In this document: positions 1 through 7,374 of the stretch, one piece after another
Numbering within the stretch: position 1 is the first letter of the stretch
How the letters are laid out: the number at the start of each line of letters is the position of its first letter
Origin: Bacteroidales bacterium
Lineage (GTDB): Bacteria; Bacteroidota; Bacteroidia; Bacteroidales; VadinHA17
Direction of reading: 5' to 3'
DNA length: 7,572 nucleotides
Assembly (NCBI GenBank): GCA_020353115.1
Contig: CP070687.1
Span: 221,910 to 229,481 of the forward strand
The notes under the pieces: model-generated
The model's database searches: none
What the model saw: the letters and a program-made list of their open reading frames with translations, nothing else
What the model was told of the DNA's origin: nothing
Translations under genes and position numbers: made by a program

Positions 1-1016
1 AGGTTGTAAAATACAATAAGGTCGGTATAATATCTACGGACGAATCCGGTATCATAACCTTGATGAACAATCCCGCATGTGAATTGCTTCAGATTGTTAA
101 GCACAAATCGTGGACAGACCTGAAAAATGCCAGACCTTCTTTTGCAAATGAGGTTGAGAAGATCAACAAAAGCGGAGCCATAATTGTAAAAATCGACTTT
201 CCCTCTTGCAGGAAAAACCTGTCCGTTCATGTGAGTACAATCAAACTTCAGGATGAACCATACCGGCTGATCACTATCCAGGATGTCCAGAATGAAGTGG
301 AAAAAGGTGAAATTGATGCCACACACAGGCTGATCAGGGTTCTGACTCATGAGATCATGAATTCCATAACACCCATCTCTTCACTAACCGAAACGATTTC
401 CATGCTCCTGGAATCCGAAGAGGGTCTGGAAAAAGAAATATCTGAAATAACACCATCCAATATCTCCGATATACGCAAATCAGCGATATCGATACAGGAA
501 CGGGTCGACGGGCTGGATCATTTCATAAGAGAATACAGGAAATTGTCACAACTACCAAAATTACCTGATTTAAAAAGGCTGAAGATCAATGAACTGTTTG
601 AAAAAGTTATGAACCTGATGTCAGGGGAATTGCAGAAAAGCAATATTAAACTTATCCTGGATATCCCGGATAAAAACATGGGAATATTTGCCGATTCTCA
701 TTTACTTGAACAGGTGTTGATTAACCTGATGGGTAACAGTATCGAAGCACTGCAGGATATAGAGGGTGGGGAAATCCGGATGATCGCCGGTGAAGAGGAA
801 GAGGGACCGTTCATCCGTATTATTGATAACGGGAAAGGAATAGCCCCGGACGAATTCGACCAGATATTTGTCCCTTTCTATTCAACCAAAGAGGGTGGAT
901 CAGGGATCGGTCTAAGCCTTTCAAGGCAGATCATGAGGTTACATGGCGGAAATATATCCGTACAATCAAAACCGGAGAAAGAGACCGTGTTTACACTAAA
1001 GTTCAAAAACGGGTAA
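1..1016 (+). CDS. PAS-containing sensor histidine kinase, NtrY-like (5' end outside window)
   Basis: This is the C-terminal part of a two-component sensor kinase that autophosphorylates on histidine and passes the phosphate to a response regulator. The frame is open to the left edge (first full codon at 3), so the N-terminus lies outside; a TTG at 60 is only an internal codon. Residues before and after it (…GIISTDESGIITLMNNPACELL) look like a PAS domain. Counting from the codon at 60, the H-box LTHEIMNSITP has its phospho-acceptor His at residue 97 (codon 348-350). The N-box INLMGNSIEAL is at 221-231, the G1 box DNGKGI at 256-261, the F-box FVPFYSTK at 270-277 and the G2 box GSGIGLSLSRQI at 280-291, so the catalytic core is complete. 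This H-box form is typical of NtrY-like kinases of Bacteroidota, which usually pair with an NtrC-type sigma-54 activator. No regulator gene lies in the window; it may be upstream. Signal and targets are unknown. Confidence 0.93.
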   Translation, partial: VVKYNKVGIISTDESGIITLMNNPACELLQIVKHKSWTDLKNARPSFANEVEKINKSGAIIVKIDFPSCRKNLSVHVSTIKLQDEPYRLITIQDVQNEVEKGEIDATHRLIRVLTHEIMNSITPISSLTETISMLLESEEGLEKEISEITPSNISDIRKSAISIQERVDGLDHFIREYRKLSQLPKLPDLKRLKINELFEKVMNLMSGELQKSNIKLILDIPDKNMGIFADSHLLEQVLINLMGNSIEALQDIEGGEIRMIAGEEEEGPFIRIIDNGKGIAPDEFDQIFVPFYSTKEGGSGIGLSLSRQIMRLHGGNISVQSKPEKETVFTLKFKNG

Positions 1017-1173
1017 AAGTTAAATAGCAATAATTCTTTTGCTGTATATCCTGAAGTGATCAAATGAAATGACTGGCAAATCCATTTCCGTTTTAAAATT
1101 TTTGTAGATTTAACCATCGATTCCGGAACGCATATGTTGCAAAACATTTTTTAAAATGTAATTCTGCAGACGG
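1017..1173. other. Intergenic region between kinase and DUF5686 gene, no gene seen
   Basis: These 157 bases are AT-rich and hold no convincing coding frame. A weak 6-bp inverted repeat (GAAATG at 1066-1071 with CATTTC at 1083-1088, 11-base loop) is followed by a T-rich stretch at 1091-1104 and could be a poor terminator for the kinase gene, but the stem is AU-rich and I do not call it. No clear Bacteroidota promoter (TTTG, 19-21 bases, TAnnTTTG) could be placed, so it is open whether the next gene has its own promoter. Confidence 0.5.
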
Positions 1174-3837
1174 ATGGGACGTCCCACTATAAATCCCGGC
1201 CGGATGATAATAAAAAGAATATTCATCTATCTCCTCCTCCTGGTTCAGTATATCGCCGTATTGAACGGTCAGGTCATCAGGGGAAATATAGCGGATAAAG
1301 AAGGCAAACCCATACCCTTTTCAACCATTTTTATTGTTGAACTCACCAGGGGTACAACTGCAAACATCGATGGAAGGTTCGAACTTCAGGTTCCGGAAGG
1401 ACACTATACCCTGTTTATCCGGGCTCTGGGTTACAGAACCGACATAAAGGAAGTCGATGTTGAGAAGGAACCGGTAAACATCAATACAATTCTCTTTGAG
1501 CAGGTTTACAAAATCGAGGAAGTAAGGGTTTATTCCGGGCAGGAGGACCCGGCGTATGGGATCATGCGAAAGGCTATCGGTCTGGCTCCCTATTACCTGA
1601 ATCAGGTAAATCACTGGAATGCAGAAGTTTATATGAAGGGGTCCATCGATGTTCTGAAAATCCCAAAACTGTTCCAAAGGGCCATGAAGGATGAGGAAGA
1701 GAAAATTGAAGTTGGCAGGAACTATCTGGAAGAATCGCTTAATGAAATTACCTTCAATGCCCCGGATAAATATGATCAGAGGGTTATCTCGTTCAATTCA
1801 TCATTCCCCGGAGAGAGTAATGTGGACGTAATGGGATATATTAAAAGCAGTTTTTATGAACCTACCGTTGAGATGGCAATTTCTCCCCTCGCGCCCAATG
1901 CTTTTTCGCACTATAAATTCACTTATGAAGGGGTGTCTTTTGAAGGAAAGTACGCAATAAACAAGATAAAAGTCGAGCCCAGAAGGAAAAGCCAGCAACT
2001 TTTTTCCGGTTATCTATATATCGTGGACGATTATTGGAATATTCATTCTGCCGATTTGACGGTTGAGTTGTTTATCGGACCGATCAGGATCAAACAACTT
2101 TATTCCCCTGTAAAGGAAGATGCCTGGCTACCTGTTAGTTACAACCTGGACGTTAAAGCCTCTATTATTGGCATTAAGGTGGATGTTACCTATTTGAGCT
2201 CCGTTAAATATTCAGAAATTGAGATAAACAGCCAAATTACACCTCCTCTGGCTTTGCAGGAAACAATTGAAAAATATGAAGAGCCGGAGATTGCTGAACC
2301 CGAACTGGCACAAGATTACAAAACGGCAAAGAAAGTGGAAGAGATCCTGAGCAAGGAAGAAATGACCAACAGGGATATGATCAGGCTGGCCCGTTTAATG
2401 GACAAGGAAACAAAAAAGGAACGGGAAAAGACAGACACCTCACTTCAAATAGTAGAGACCACAAGCTATACAATAGAGGATGATGCACACAAGAGAGATA
2501 CGGCCTATTGGAACAGCATCCGTCCAATCCCGTTAACAGAATCCGAACTACTTGGGTATAAAGCGAAGGATTCCGTCATGCTGGCACAATCGGATACCGC
2601 TTCCCTGGCGGATTCCACCAAAAAAGAAAAAAGCAGGATCCTTGAATTTGCTGAAAATCTCACTTCAGCAAAAACATTCCGGTCAAAGGATTCATCCGTT
2701 GTTTTCCGGTATGACGGATTAATAGGCTTTGATAAACTGGGATTCAATACAGTGGACGGCTGGGTATACCGCCAGGAATTCAGTATACGTAAGATCTTCG
2801 GACCCGGTCGTGAATTTGGAATCTATCCGGATATCGGTTATGCATTTAACCGTCATGTCGTATTATGGAAAATACATAATTCATTGGCTTATGCCCCAAT
2901 GAAGAGAGGTAATTTTTATTTTGATTTTGGCAAAAGCTCCGCCGATTTTAACCCCGACCATGGAATCGACAGATTCCTTAATTCCGTATCCTCCCTGTTT
3001 TTCAGGTATAATTTTCTTCGCCTTTATGAAGAAGCTTTTGCGAAAGCTGGAAACAGGATAGATCTTTCAAACGGGCTGGTTTTCGGGTTTTCCCTGAATT
3101 ATGCCTATCGTTACCACCTTGAAAATTCTACCGATTATTCCTTCTTTTTCCGCAACGACAGAGATTATGAAGAAAATGAGCCGGAAAATCCACATCTCAC
3201 AAAGTACCCCCTGGACAACCAGGAAAGCTTTTCAATTCAACTGGGATTGACGTTTACTCCACGGTATCACTACAGGATACGGGATGGAGTAAAACGTATG
3301 GTCAACTCCGCTTTCCCGACTTTTAACCTGCAATACCGGAAAGGAATTCCAAACGCTTTCGGCAGCAGAGCCGATTTCGATTATCTGGAAACCCGTATTT
3401 ATCAGAATAAAGACCTCGGGATGTTTGCTGATATATCATGGAGTGTCGGATCAGGCGTATTCATTACCAACAGCAATGTACATTTTGCAGATTTTAAACA
3501 GTTCAACACGCAGGAAATCCCGGTTTTGATGGAAAGGCCGGAAAATGTATTTATGCTGCTTGAATACTATCAGTACGCTACACCTGAATGGTTTGCGGAA
3601 GCGCATATCAAATACAATACCCCCTTCCTGATCATTAAATTGTTACCTTTTTTCAGTGAACGGCTATGGCGGGAAACCCTTTATGGGAACTACCTCTACA
3701 CTCCTGATTTTAAGAATTACGTCGAATTGGGATATGGACTGTCGGATGTGTATTTGATCGCCGATGCAGGAATATTTGTTGGATTTGAGAATTGGAGTTA
3801 TGGGCGTTGGGGAGTAAAGGTTAGTCTGAATTTTTAA
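1174..3837 (+). CDS. DUF5686 and carboxypeptidase-regulatory-like domain protein, outer-membrane beta-barrel
   Basis: The product is a predicted exported outer-membrane protein of 887 residues, close to the usual size of DUF5686 proteins, a Bacteroidota family of unproven function. Residues 11-32 form a signal peptide (MIIKR, then a hydrophobic core IFIYLLLLVQYIAVL). Residues 34-117 match a carboxypeptidase-regulatory-like beta-sandwich (VIRGNIADKEGKPIPFSTI, then DGRFELQVPEG). Family hallmarks follow: AYGIMRKAIGLAPYYLNQV (127-145), AEVYMKG (150-156) and SFYEP…ISPLAPNAFSHYKFTYEG (226-253). A charged linker (about 365-425) precedes an aromatic-rich C-terminal half that ends KVSLNF; a terminal Phe is usual for barrels assembled by the Bam machinery. 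The ATG at 1174 gives the longest frame, but the ATG at 1204 (residue 11) gives a much more typical signal peptide and may be the true start. Neither has a clear ribosome binding site. The barrel resembles that of TonB-dependent or surface-assembly proteins, but no plug domain is seen. A role in outer-membrane biogenesis is inference. Confidence 0.9.
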   Translation: MGRPTINPGRMIIKRIFIYLLLLVQYIAVLNGQVIRGNIADKEGKPIPFSTIFIVELTRGTTANIDGRFELQVPEGHYTLFIRALGYRTDIKEVDVEKEPVNINTILFEQVYKIEEVRVYSGQEDPAYGIMRKAIGLAPYYLNQVNHWNAEVYMKGSIDVLKIPKLFQRAMKDEEEKIEVGRNYLEESLNEITFNAPDKYDQRVISFNSSFPGESNVDVMGYIKSSFYEPTVEMAISPLAPNAFSHYKFTYEGVSFEGKYAINKIKVEPRRKSQQLFSGYLYIVDDYWNIHSADLTVELFIGPIRIKQLYSPVKEDAWLPVSYNLDVKASIIGIKVDVTYLSSVKYSEIEINSQITPPLALQETIEKYEEPEIAEPELAQDYKTAKKVEEILSKEEMTNRDMIRLARLMDKETKKEREKTDTSLQIVETTSYTIEDDAHKRDTAYWNSIRPIPLTESELLGYKAKDSVMLAQSDTASLADSTKKEKSRILEFAENLTSAKTFRSKDSSVVFRYDGLIGFDKLGFNTVDGWVYRQEFSIRKIFGPGREFGIYPDIGYAFNRHVVLWKIHNSLAYAPMKRGNFYFDFGKSSADFNPDHGIDRFLNSVSSLFFRYNFLRLYEEAFAKAGNRIDLSNGLVFGFSLNYAYRYHLENSTDYSFFFRNDRDYEENEPENPHLTKYPLDNQESFSIQLGLTFTPRYHYRIRDGVKRMVNSAFPTFNLQYRKGIPNAFGSRADFDYLETRIYQNKDLGMFADISWSVGSGVFITNSNVHFADFKQFNTQEIPVLMERPENVFMLLEYYQYATPEWFAEAHIKYNTPFLIIKLLPFFSERLWRETLYGNYLYTPDFKNYVELGYGLSDVYLIADAGIFVGFENWSYGRWGVKVSLNF

Positions 3838-3848
3838 CCTATCAACAT

Positions 3849-3894
3849 ACTCACGGGGTAAGCCAGGCGGTCTCCACCAGGTCACCCCGTGAGT
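3849..3894 (+). terminator. Perfect 11-bp hairpin between convergent genes, possible terminator
   Basis: ACTCACGGGGT at 3849-3859 is the exact reverse complement of ACCCCGTGAGT at 3884-3894, enclosing a 24-base loop. It starts 12 bases after the stop of the DUF5686 gene and is followed on the + strand by GATTTTAAC, a short T-run, so termination of the + strand gene is plausible. On the - strand no T-run follows directly, so use by the opposing operon is less sure. The loop is longer than in most intrinsic terminators and contains two CCAGG copies (3863-3867 and 3877-3881). Confidence 0.55.
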
Positions 3895-3921
3895 GATTTT
3901 AACGAATAACGAACAACTTCT

Positions 3922-3953
3922 TACGGTACGGGTTTTATAACCGAATACCGGTA
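3922..3953 (-). repeat. Imperfect inverted repeat just downstream of the DUF4097 operon
   Basis: CGGTA (3924-3928) pairs with TACCG (3946-3950), and inside it GGTT (3931-3934) pairs with AACC (3939-3942) around a TTAT loop, with a small internal bulge. It lies 16 bases past the stop of the last gene of the - strand operon. It may help end that transcript or protect its 3' end, but it is imperfect and no T-run follows it. Confidence 0.3.
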
Positions 3954-3968
3954 AAGTCTATTAAGCAA

Positions 3969-4799
3969 CTACTTCTTCCTGAGGTAAATATTCCCATGGT
4001 AATTTTTGAACACAAACTCCGGTCCTCCACCATTCAGGTTACCGTATACATACTCATCAATCGTAACTTTGTATACTCCTTCCTCGTCACTCTCATCTAC
4101 CTTCGATTTCTTCCTTTCAAATTCCACCTCAAAATCGGTATAGATATCACCGGATGTGGATTTCATTTTAGCTGTAGCCTTAACAGACCCGGGAAGTGTA
4201 ACATCAACGTCACCGTTAAAGCTTGCAAATGACATGGGAGTATCCGTATCAACGCGGACCAGGTCGACAAGTATCTTCCCGTTGACCGTATTGGTAACAA
4301 CCGAACCGGATACATTCGTAAGGGTAATACTTCCATTGACATTGCTGACTTCCAGTGTGCCGTCAACGTTTTGAATTGTTATATTCCCCTGGTTTACCGT
4401 ACCTACATCCAGTGAAAATTTTTGTGGAACCTGTATTTCAAGATTTATAGCTGACTTCCAGCTGCTACTGCCGATCTCCACAATATTATCCTCTTCTTCG
4501 GCCGAAAGGTTGAAAGAAGAAGCAGATATTTTTTTCATACCCTGCACATCCGGTTCAAATCCGGCATCCTCGACAGTAATTTTCTTTACGGGCTGGGTAG
4601 CCACCACATGAATTTCGTTACCCGAATACCCGGTTACCGTAATGGATCCGTTTACCAGACTGCATTCAAGCTTCCCCGGCTGGCCGGGATTGGTTAATGG
4701 AATGGTTAACTCTTCCTTGCTGCTTTCCTGTGCAAAAATAAGAGCTGCGGACAGGCAGAGAATAATAACCGTACCTGAGATCTTTTTCAATGTTTTCAT
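3969..4799 (-). CDS. Exported DUF4097 beta-strand-repeat protein (second copy)
   Basis: This 276-residue protein is predicted to be exported and to fold as a beta-helix-like stack of short strands, the DUF4097 'putative adhesin' type. A Sec signal peptide is clear: MKTLKK, a hydrophobic core to about residue 22, and likely cleavage after FA at 22-23, leaving Gln. There is no lipobox. The body repeats a short motif of the form (N/S/H)G(S/D/N)(I/V): NGSI 50-53, NQGNI 136-140, NGSI 155-158, NGKI 173-176, NGDV 195-198, SGDI 216-219 and HGNI 268-271. The pattern of turn plus hydrophobic strand is what marks the family. It is the last gene of a four-gene operon, 36 bases after its paralogue, with an AT-rich leader. 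Biochemical function is unknown; 'adhesin' in the family name is not proof of adhesion. DUF4097 proteins of Bacillus (LiaG, YvlB) lie in envelope-stress loci, so an envelope role is a reasonable inference. Confidence 0.85.
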   Translation of the reverse strand: MKTLKKISGTVIILCLSAALIFAQESSKEELTIPLTNPGQPGKLECSLVNGSITVTGYSGNEIHVVATQPVKKITVEDAGFEPDVQGMKKISASSFNLSAEEEDNIVEIGSSSWKSAINLEIQVPQKFSLDVGTVNQGNITIQNVDGTLEVSNVNGSITLTNVSGSVVTNTVNGKILVDLVRVDTDTPMSFASFNGDVDVTLPGSVKATAKMKSTSGDIYTDFEVEFERKKSKVDESDEEGVYKVTIDEYVYGNLNGGGPEFVFKNYHGNIYLRKK

Positions 4800-4835
4800 G
4801 ATTAATACTATTATTTGTTCAACTTTTCCTTACGT

Positions 4836-5705
4836 TCATTTTGCCATCTTCAGTATCATATTACCGTTTATGGTTTTAAACAACATCTTAATATCACCTT
4901 CTCCGACTCTGAACGTAGGATTCTTCTCTATTTTATAGGTTGTTCCGGATCCTGATTTTTCCTTTGTGGTCTCCACCTGGCCCGGAAGGAGATCGAAATC
5001 AAAATCAGTATAAAAATCACCGTGCATGGTTTGATAGCTGATATCTGCGGAAAGATCGGCCGGTAATGTAATTTTTATATCGCCGTTAATGGTATGGAAT
5101 GAGCAGTCATCTACCGGTTTTTGCATGATTTCACATTCAACATCCCCGTTCACCGTGGACGCACTGGTTACAGCCAATATTTTCTCAAGGTAAACCGAGC
5201 CATTCACATTACCGGCTCTGACATTGGCTTTTGTATCCAAAATCGTTACATCACCCTCATTTACGGTAGACACATTAAGCATCGTTCCATACGGGACCTT
5301 AACCGTATAATCGAATACAAAATGGTAATCAATACCATTATTATCGTAATTCCACTGGTATGATATTTTTCCGTTTTTACGGTTTAATGTTGCATAAGGT
5401 GAATCCGTATATAAGATAATGCTATCCCCTGTATTGATTATTCCAAGGGAGATATCCCTGATTCCTTCCTCAAGGTCCTGCTGATTCTCAGCTTCAATAA
5501 CTTTTTCAATCTCCAGCGATACCTGGTTTCCCTGGTAGCCAGTAATATCAATGGATCCGTGAATATTTCTTATTAATAATATATTCTGATCGCTGGTCCC
5601 GTCAAACACCAGGGTTTCGGAAATTTTTTCTTTATGTTCTTCTTTTACTCCGGTGTAAAAAGACACACCGCAGAGGAACATAATTAACAAGGTTGTTCGA
5701 ATCAT
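4836..5705 (-). CDS. Exported DUF4097 beta-strand-repeat protein (first copy)
   Basis: This 289-residue protein is a divergent tandem paralogue of the next gene in the operon. It starts with a short signal-like segment (MIRTTLLIMFLCGVSFYTG), with a Cys at 12 but no good lipobox (the residue before it is Leu), so a periplasmic or surface protein is more likely than a lipoprotein. Turn-strand motifs run along the body: HGSI 49-52, NEGDV 149-153, NGSV 168-171, NGDV 186-189, NGDI 207-210, HGDF 228-231, EGDI 269-272 and NGNM 280-283. Shared blocks with the paralogue include HGSIDITGYQGN versus NGSITVTGYSGN and HGDFYTDFDFD versus SGDIYTDFEVE, at like positions, so both come from one ancestral gene. 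The start codon follows the probable anti-sigma gene by only 14 bases, with an A-rich leader (AAAAAAAAGAT), so the genes are almost surely cotranscribed. Substrate or partner is unknown. Confidence 0.85.
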   Translation of the reverse strand: MIRTTLLIMFLCGVSFYTGVKEEHKEKISETLVFDGTSDQNILLIRNIHGSIDITGYQGNQVSLEIEKVIEAENQQDLEEGIRDISLGIINTGDSIILYTDSPYATLNRKNGKISYQWNYDNNGIDYHFVFDYTVKVPYGTMLNVSTVNEGDVTILDTKANVRAGNVNGSVYLEKILAVTSASTVNGDVECEIMQKPVDDCSFHTINGDIKITLPADLSADISYQTMHGDFYTDFDFDLLPGQVETTKEKSGSGTTYKIEKNPTFRVGEGDIKMLFKTINGNMILKMAK

Positions 5706-5719
5706 AACGTATCTTTTTT

Positions 5720-6532
5720 TTAGATTAACAATTTTAGGCTCTCACTGATTTTTTCCTTTACCGTTTCATGCACGTTGTTTTGTTCAAGGAGATACCGCAA
5801 TTCATCGACAGATCCCTTTTCCTGCAGGCGAATCATTAAATCTGCCATTGCGATCTGTACCAGGGGTGAATCCTGATTTGTTATGGATTGTACAAGGCCT
5901 TCCCTAACCTCAGGAATCCGGACTTTTTCAGTTAGAGCATCCAGACAGGCCAGGCGTACATTTACATTCGGATCATTATTCAGGGTTACCAGTAAGGCTT
6001 CAATTATATTATTATCTTCCTCCGTTATTTCTGCAGAATAACTTACAGCCTTAAGCCGGTCTGATGCACTGGATTGTTGAAACAATGTAAGAGCCATCAT
6101 CTTCTTCATATTCTCCATCTCCTCCTTTAACATGGAAGTCTGGATCCGCACTTGCTTGTCAGGAATAATGCGGTGTCCGATAAATACTCCCAGCAAAAGA
6201 AGCAGAACAGCATATGCAAGTCGCGGTAAAGCGACCGGTTCAAAAACGGATCGTAAAGGTTCTATTAGGTTTTGCATAAATGACTGTCTGCCAGCAGACC
6301 TCTTTTTCTCTTCATTCAGCATCCTGTAAAATCCATCGTGCATTTCCTGGCGAGGTTCCGGGATTTCAATCTTAGTAAGTGAACGATACAGCTGTTTCAT
6401 TTCGTCCAGTTCAGACAGATCGTATCCCTCTTCCTTCAGGATCCTAATCAATTCTTCAGCTTCACTGTTGGAGAGTTCTCCCTTCAGGTATTCTGTAATC
6501 CGTTTAATATTACTATCATCCTTCATATCCAT
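5720..6532 (-). CDS. Probable anti-sigma factor, single-pass membrane protein with periplasmic HEAT repeats
   Basis: The likely product of 270 residues has a cytosolic N-terminal region, one membrane helix and a C-terminal helical-repeat domain. The N-terminus (NIKRITEYLKGELSNSEAEE) resembles the start of many anti-sigma factors but lacks the His/Cys set of zinc-binding (ZAS) anti-sigma domains; the only Cys is at about 196. The membrane helix covers about 105-123 (LAYAVLLLLLGVFIG), after a basic stretch (EKKRSAGR) that places the N-terminus inside. Residues 133-149 (MLKEEMENMKKMM) may form a short coiled coil. About 156-270 contain three HEAT-like repeats, with DPNVNVRLACLDAL at 187-200 and DSPLVQIAMADLM at 221-233. 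The ATG at 6532 is chosen over a TTG at 6550 and an ATG at 6526; with it the gene overlaps the sigma gene by 17 bases. Position next to the sigma gene is the main reason for the anti-sigma call; it is inferred, not shown by sequence homology that I can run. Confidence 0.75.
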   Translation of the reverse strand: MDMKDDSNIKRITEYLKGELSNSEAEELIRILKEEGYDLSELDEMKQLYRSLTKIEIPEPRQEMHDGFYRMLNEEKKRSAGRQSFMQNLIEPLRSVFEPVALPRLAYAVLLLLLGVFIGHRIIPDKQVRIQTSMLKEEMENMKKMMALTLFQQSSASDRLKAVSYSAEITEEDNNIIEALLVTLNNDPNVNVRLACLDALTEKVRIPEVREGLVQSITNQDSPLVQIAMADLMIRLQEKGSVDELRYLLEQNNVHETVKEKISESLKLLI

Positions 6533-7100
6533 TATTATCAATTTGAACAAAGATTTTACGTAATTCAGCCAGTGCCCTGAATACCCTGATTTTAATCGCT
6601 CCTTCGGTAAGATTTAGGATGCTTGCAATTTCACTATATTTCAGGCCCTGATACCTGCTCAGAATCAGCACCTCCCTTTTTTCATCACTCAGTTTATACA
6701 ACGCATTCCTTAATTGCCGGAGCTGTTCTTCCCTTTCAATCTGTTCATCTGCGCTCAGTCCATCTTTCAGCTCCCATGTTTCCATATTGTCTTTCAGGTC
6801 CGTTCTCTGGTTCTTTTTGTAATGGTCAGCCCAGAGGTTGTGTGCTATCTGAAACATCCATGAACTGAACTTCCCTTTCCCTTTATATTGGCGCCTGTTT
6901 TTCAGGATCCTGTAAAAAACGGTCTGGACAAGGTCTTCACTCACCTCCCTGTTACCGGACATCCGGAAGAAAAAACCAAAGAGGATCTTATTATGCCTCT
7001 CATAAAGCAGGCTCAGCTTATCAATATCGCCGGCCTTTACCTTGAACATTAATGCCGTATCGGAAACCGGATCCAAATTACTTTTTGTAAAGGGATTCAT
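6516..7100 (-). CDS. ECF-type RNA polymerase sigma factor (sigma-70 family)
   Basis: This 194-residue protein directs RNA polymerase core to a small set of promoters. It has the two domains of ECF sigma factors and no regions 1 or 3. Sigma region 2 covers about 30-97: LLYERHNKILFGFFFRM, then EDLVQTVFYRIL (56-67, the core-binding part of region 2.2) and FSSWMFQIAHNLWADHYKK (78-96, the -10 recognition part). A charged linker (98-128) leads to region 4 (about 129-182), with the helix-turn-helix YSEIASILNLTEGAIKIRVFRALAEL at 155-180. The start ATG at 7100 gives a normal N-terminus, and the length is typical. The stop overlaps the next gene, which should couple its translation to the anti-sigma factor. 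As in most ECF operons, self-activation from a promoter upstream of 7100 is expected, but the recognition sequence cannot be read here. The four genes read as one transcript. Confidence 0.95.
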   Translation of the reverse strand: MNPFTKSNLDPVSDTALMFKVKAGDIDKLSLLYERHNKILFGFFFRMSGNREVSEDLVQTVFYRILKNRRQYKGKGKFSSWMFQIAHNLWADHYKKNQRTDLKDNMETWELKDGLSADEQIEREEQLRQLRNALYKLSDEKREVLILSRYQGLKYSEIASILNLTEGAIKIRVFRALAELRKIFVQIDNNGYEG

Positions 7101-7226
7101 AAGAGAAGACCGTTCCTTGTGGAAAAGGTTACTGAAAATTACATAAATTTTTACTGCCGGAAGGATTTATATATAATTTATGAGAGTATTATTCAGAGCG
7201 AAAACCATACTGACACTGAATCATAA

Positions 7227-7263
7227 AACCTGGCGCCGTAATCTAACCAGTCTGGCCCAGGTT
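7227..7263. repeat. Strong inverted repeat (7 bp perfect plus 3 bp after a bulge)
   Basis: AACCTGG at 7227-7233 pairs with CCAGGTT at 7257-7263. After one unpaired C (7234), GCC at 7235-7237 pairs with GGC at 7254-7256, leaving a 16-base loop. No T-run follows on either strand, so it does not look like a plain terminator. It lies about 125 bases upstream of the sigma gene start. Confidence 0.5.
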
Positions 7264-7351
7264 ATCCTCGGACCTGCATTGTATACGTTGGTAAGATGGA
7301 CGATTTGGGGAAGGGTTAGTGTTTCTTGGTTAACGCTTTATCGGTTATTAA

Positions 7352-7374
7352 CGTTCGGATTGCAAACCCGAACG
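7352..7374. repeat. Palindrome CGTTCGG…CCGAACG, possible dispersed repeat
   Basis: CGTTCGG at 7352-7358 is the exact reverse complement of CCGAACG at 7368-7374, with a 9-base loop ATTGCAAAC. The stretch continues as AGCGGGGGCTAA. From memory, similar short palindromes built around GGATTGCAAATCC and followed by a G-rich arm are scattered through Bacteroidota intergenic regions and produce spurious small open frames. I could not check copy number, so membership in such a family is a guess. Confidence 0.45.

Noticed and set aside
1101..1140. TTTG at 1101 and TATGTTGC at 1133 as a promoter for the DUF5686 gene
   Set aside because: The 28-base spacing is far from the usual 19-21 and the second box is a poor match.
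878..1147. Open frame of 89 codons on the - strand
   Set aside because: Most of it lies antisense to the conserved G2 box of the kinase; no domain or export signal is visible.
3899..3914. Short tandem AACGAAT/AACGAAC
   Set aside because: Two near-copies of 7 bases are too little to call a repeat; there is no array and no spacer pattern as in CRISPR.
4156..4374. Open frames on both strands inside the DUF4097 gene
   Set aside because: They are shadows of the repeat-rich coding sequence; the - strand DUF4097 frame is longer and has a signal peptide and family motifs.
4642..4938. 98-codon + strand frame spanning the gap between the two DUF4097 genes
   Set aside because: It is antisense to the signal peptide of one DUF4097 gene and the 3' end of the other, and it has no recognisable domain.
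7134..7141. TAATTTTC on the - strand, 33 bases before the sigma start, as a -7 box
   Set aside because: It is one base from the TAnnTTTG pattern, but no TTTG box lies at the right distance upstream, and such AT-rich matches are common here.
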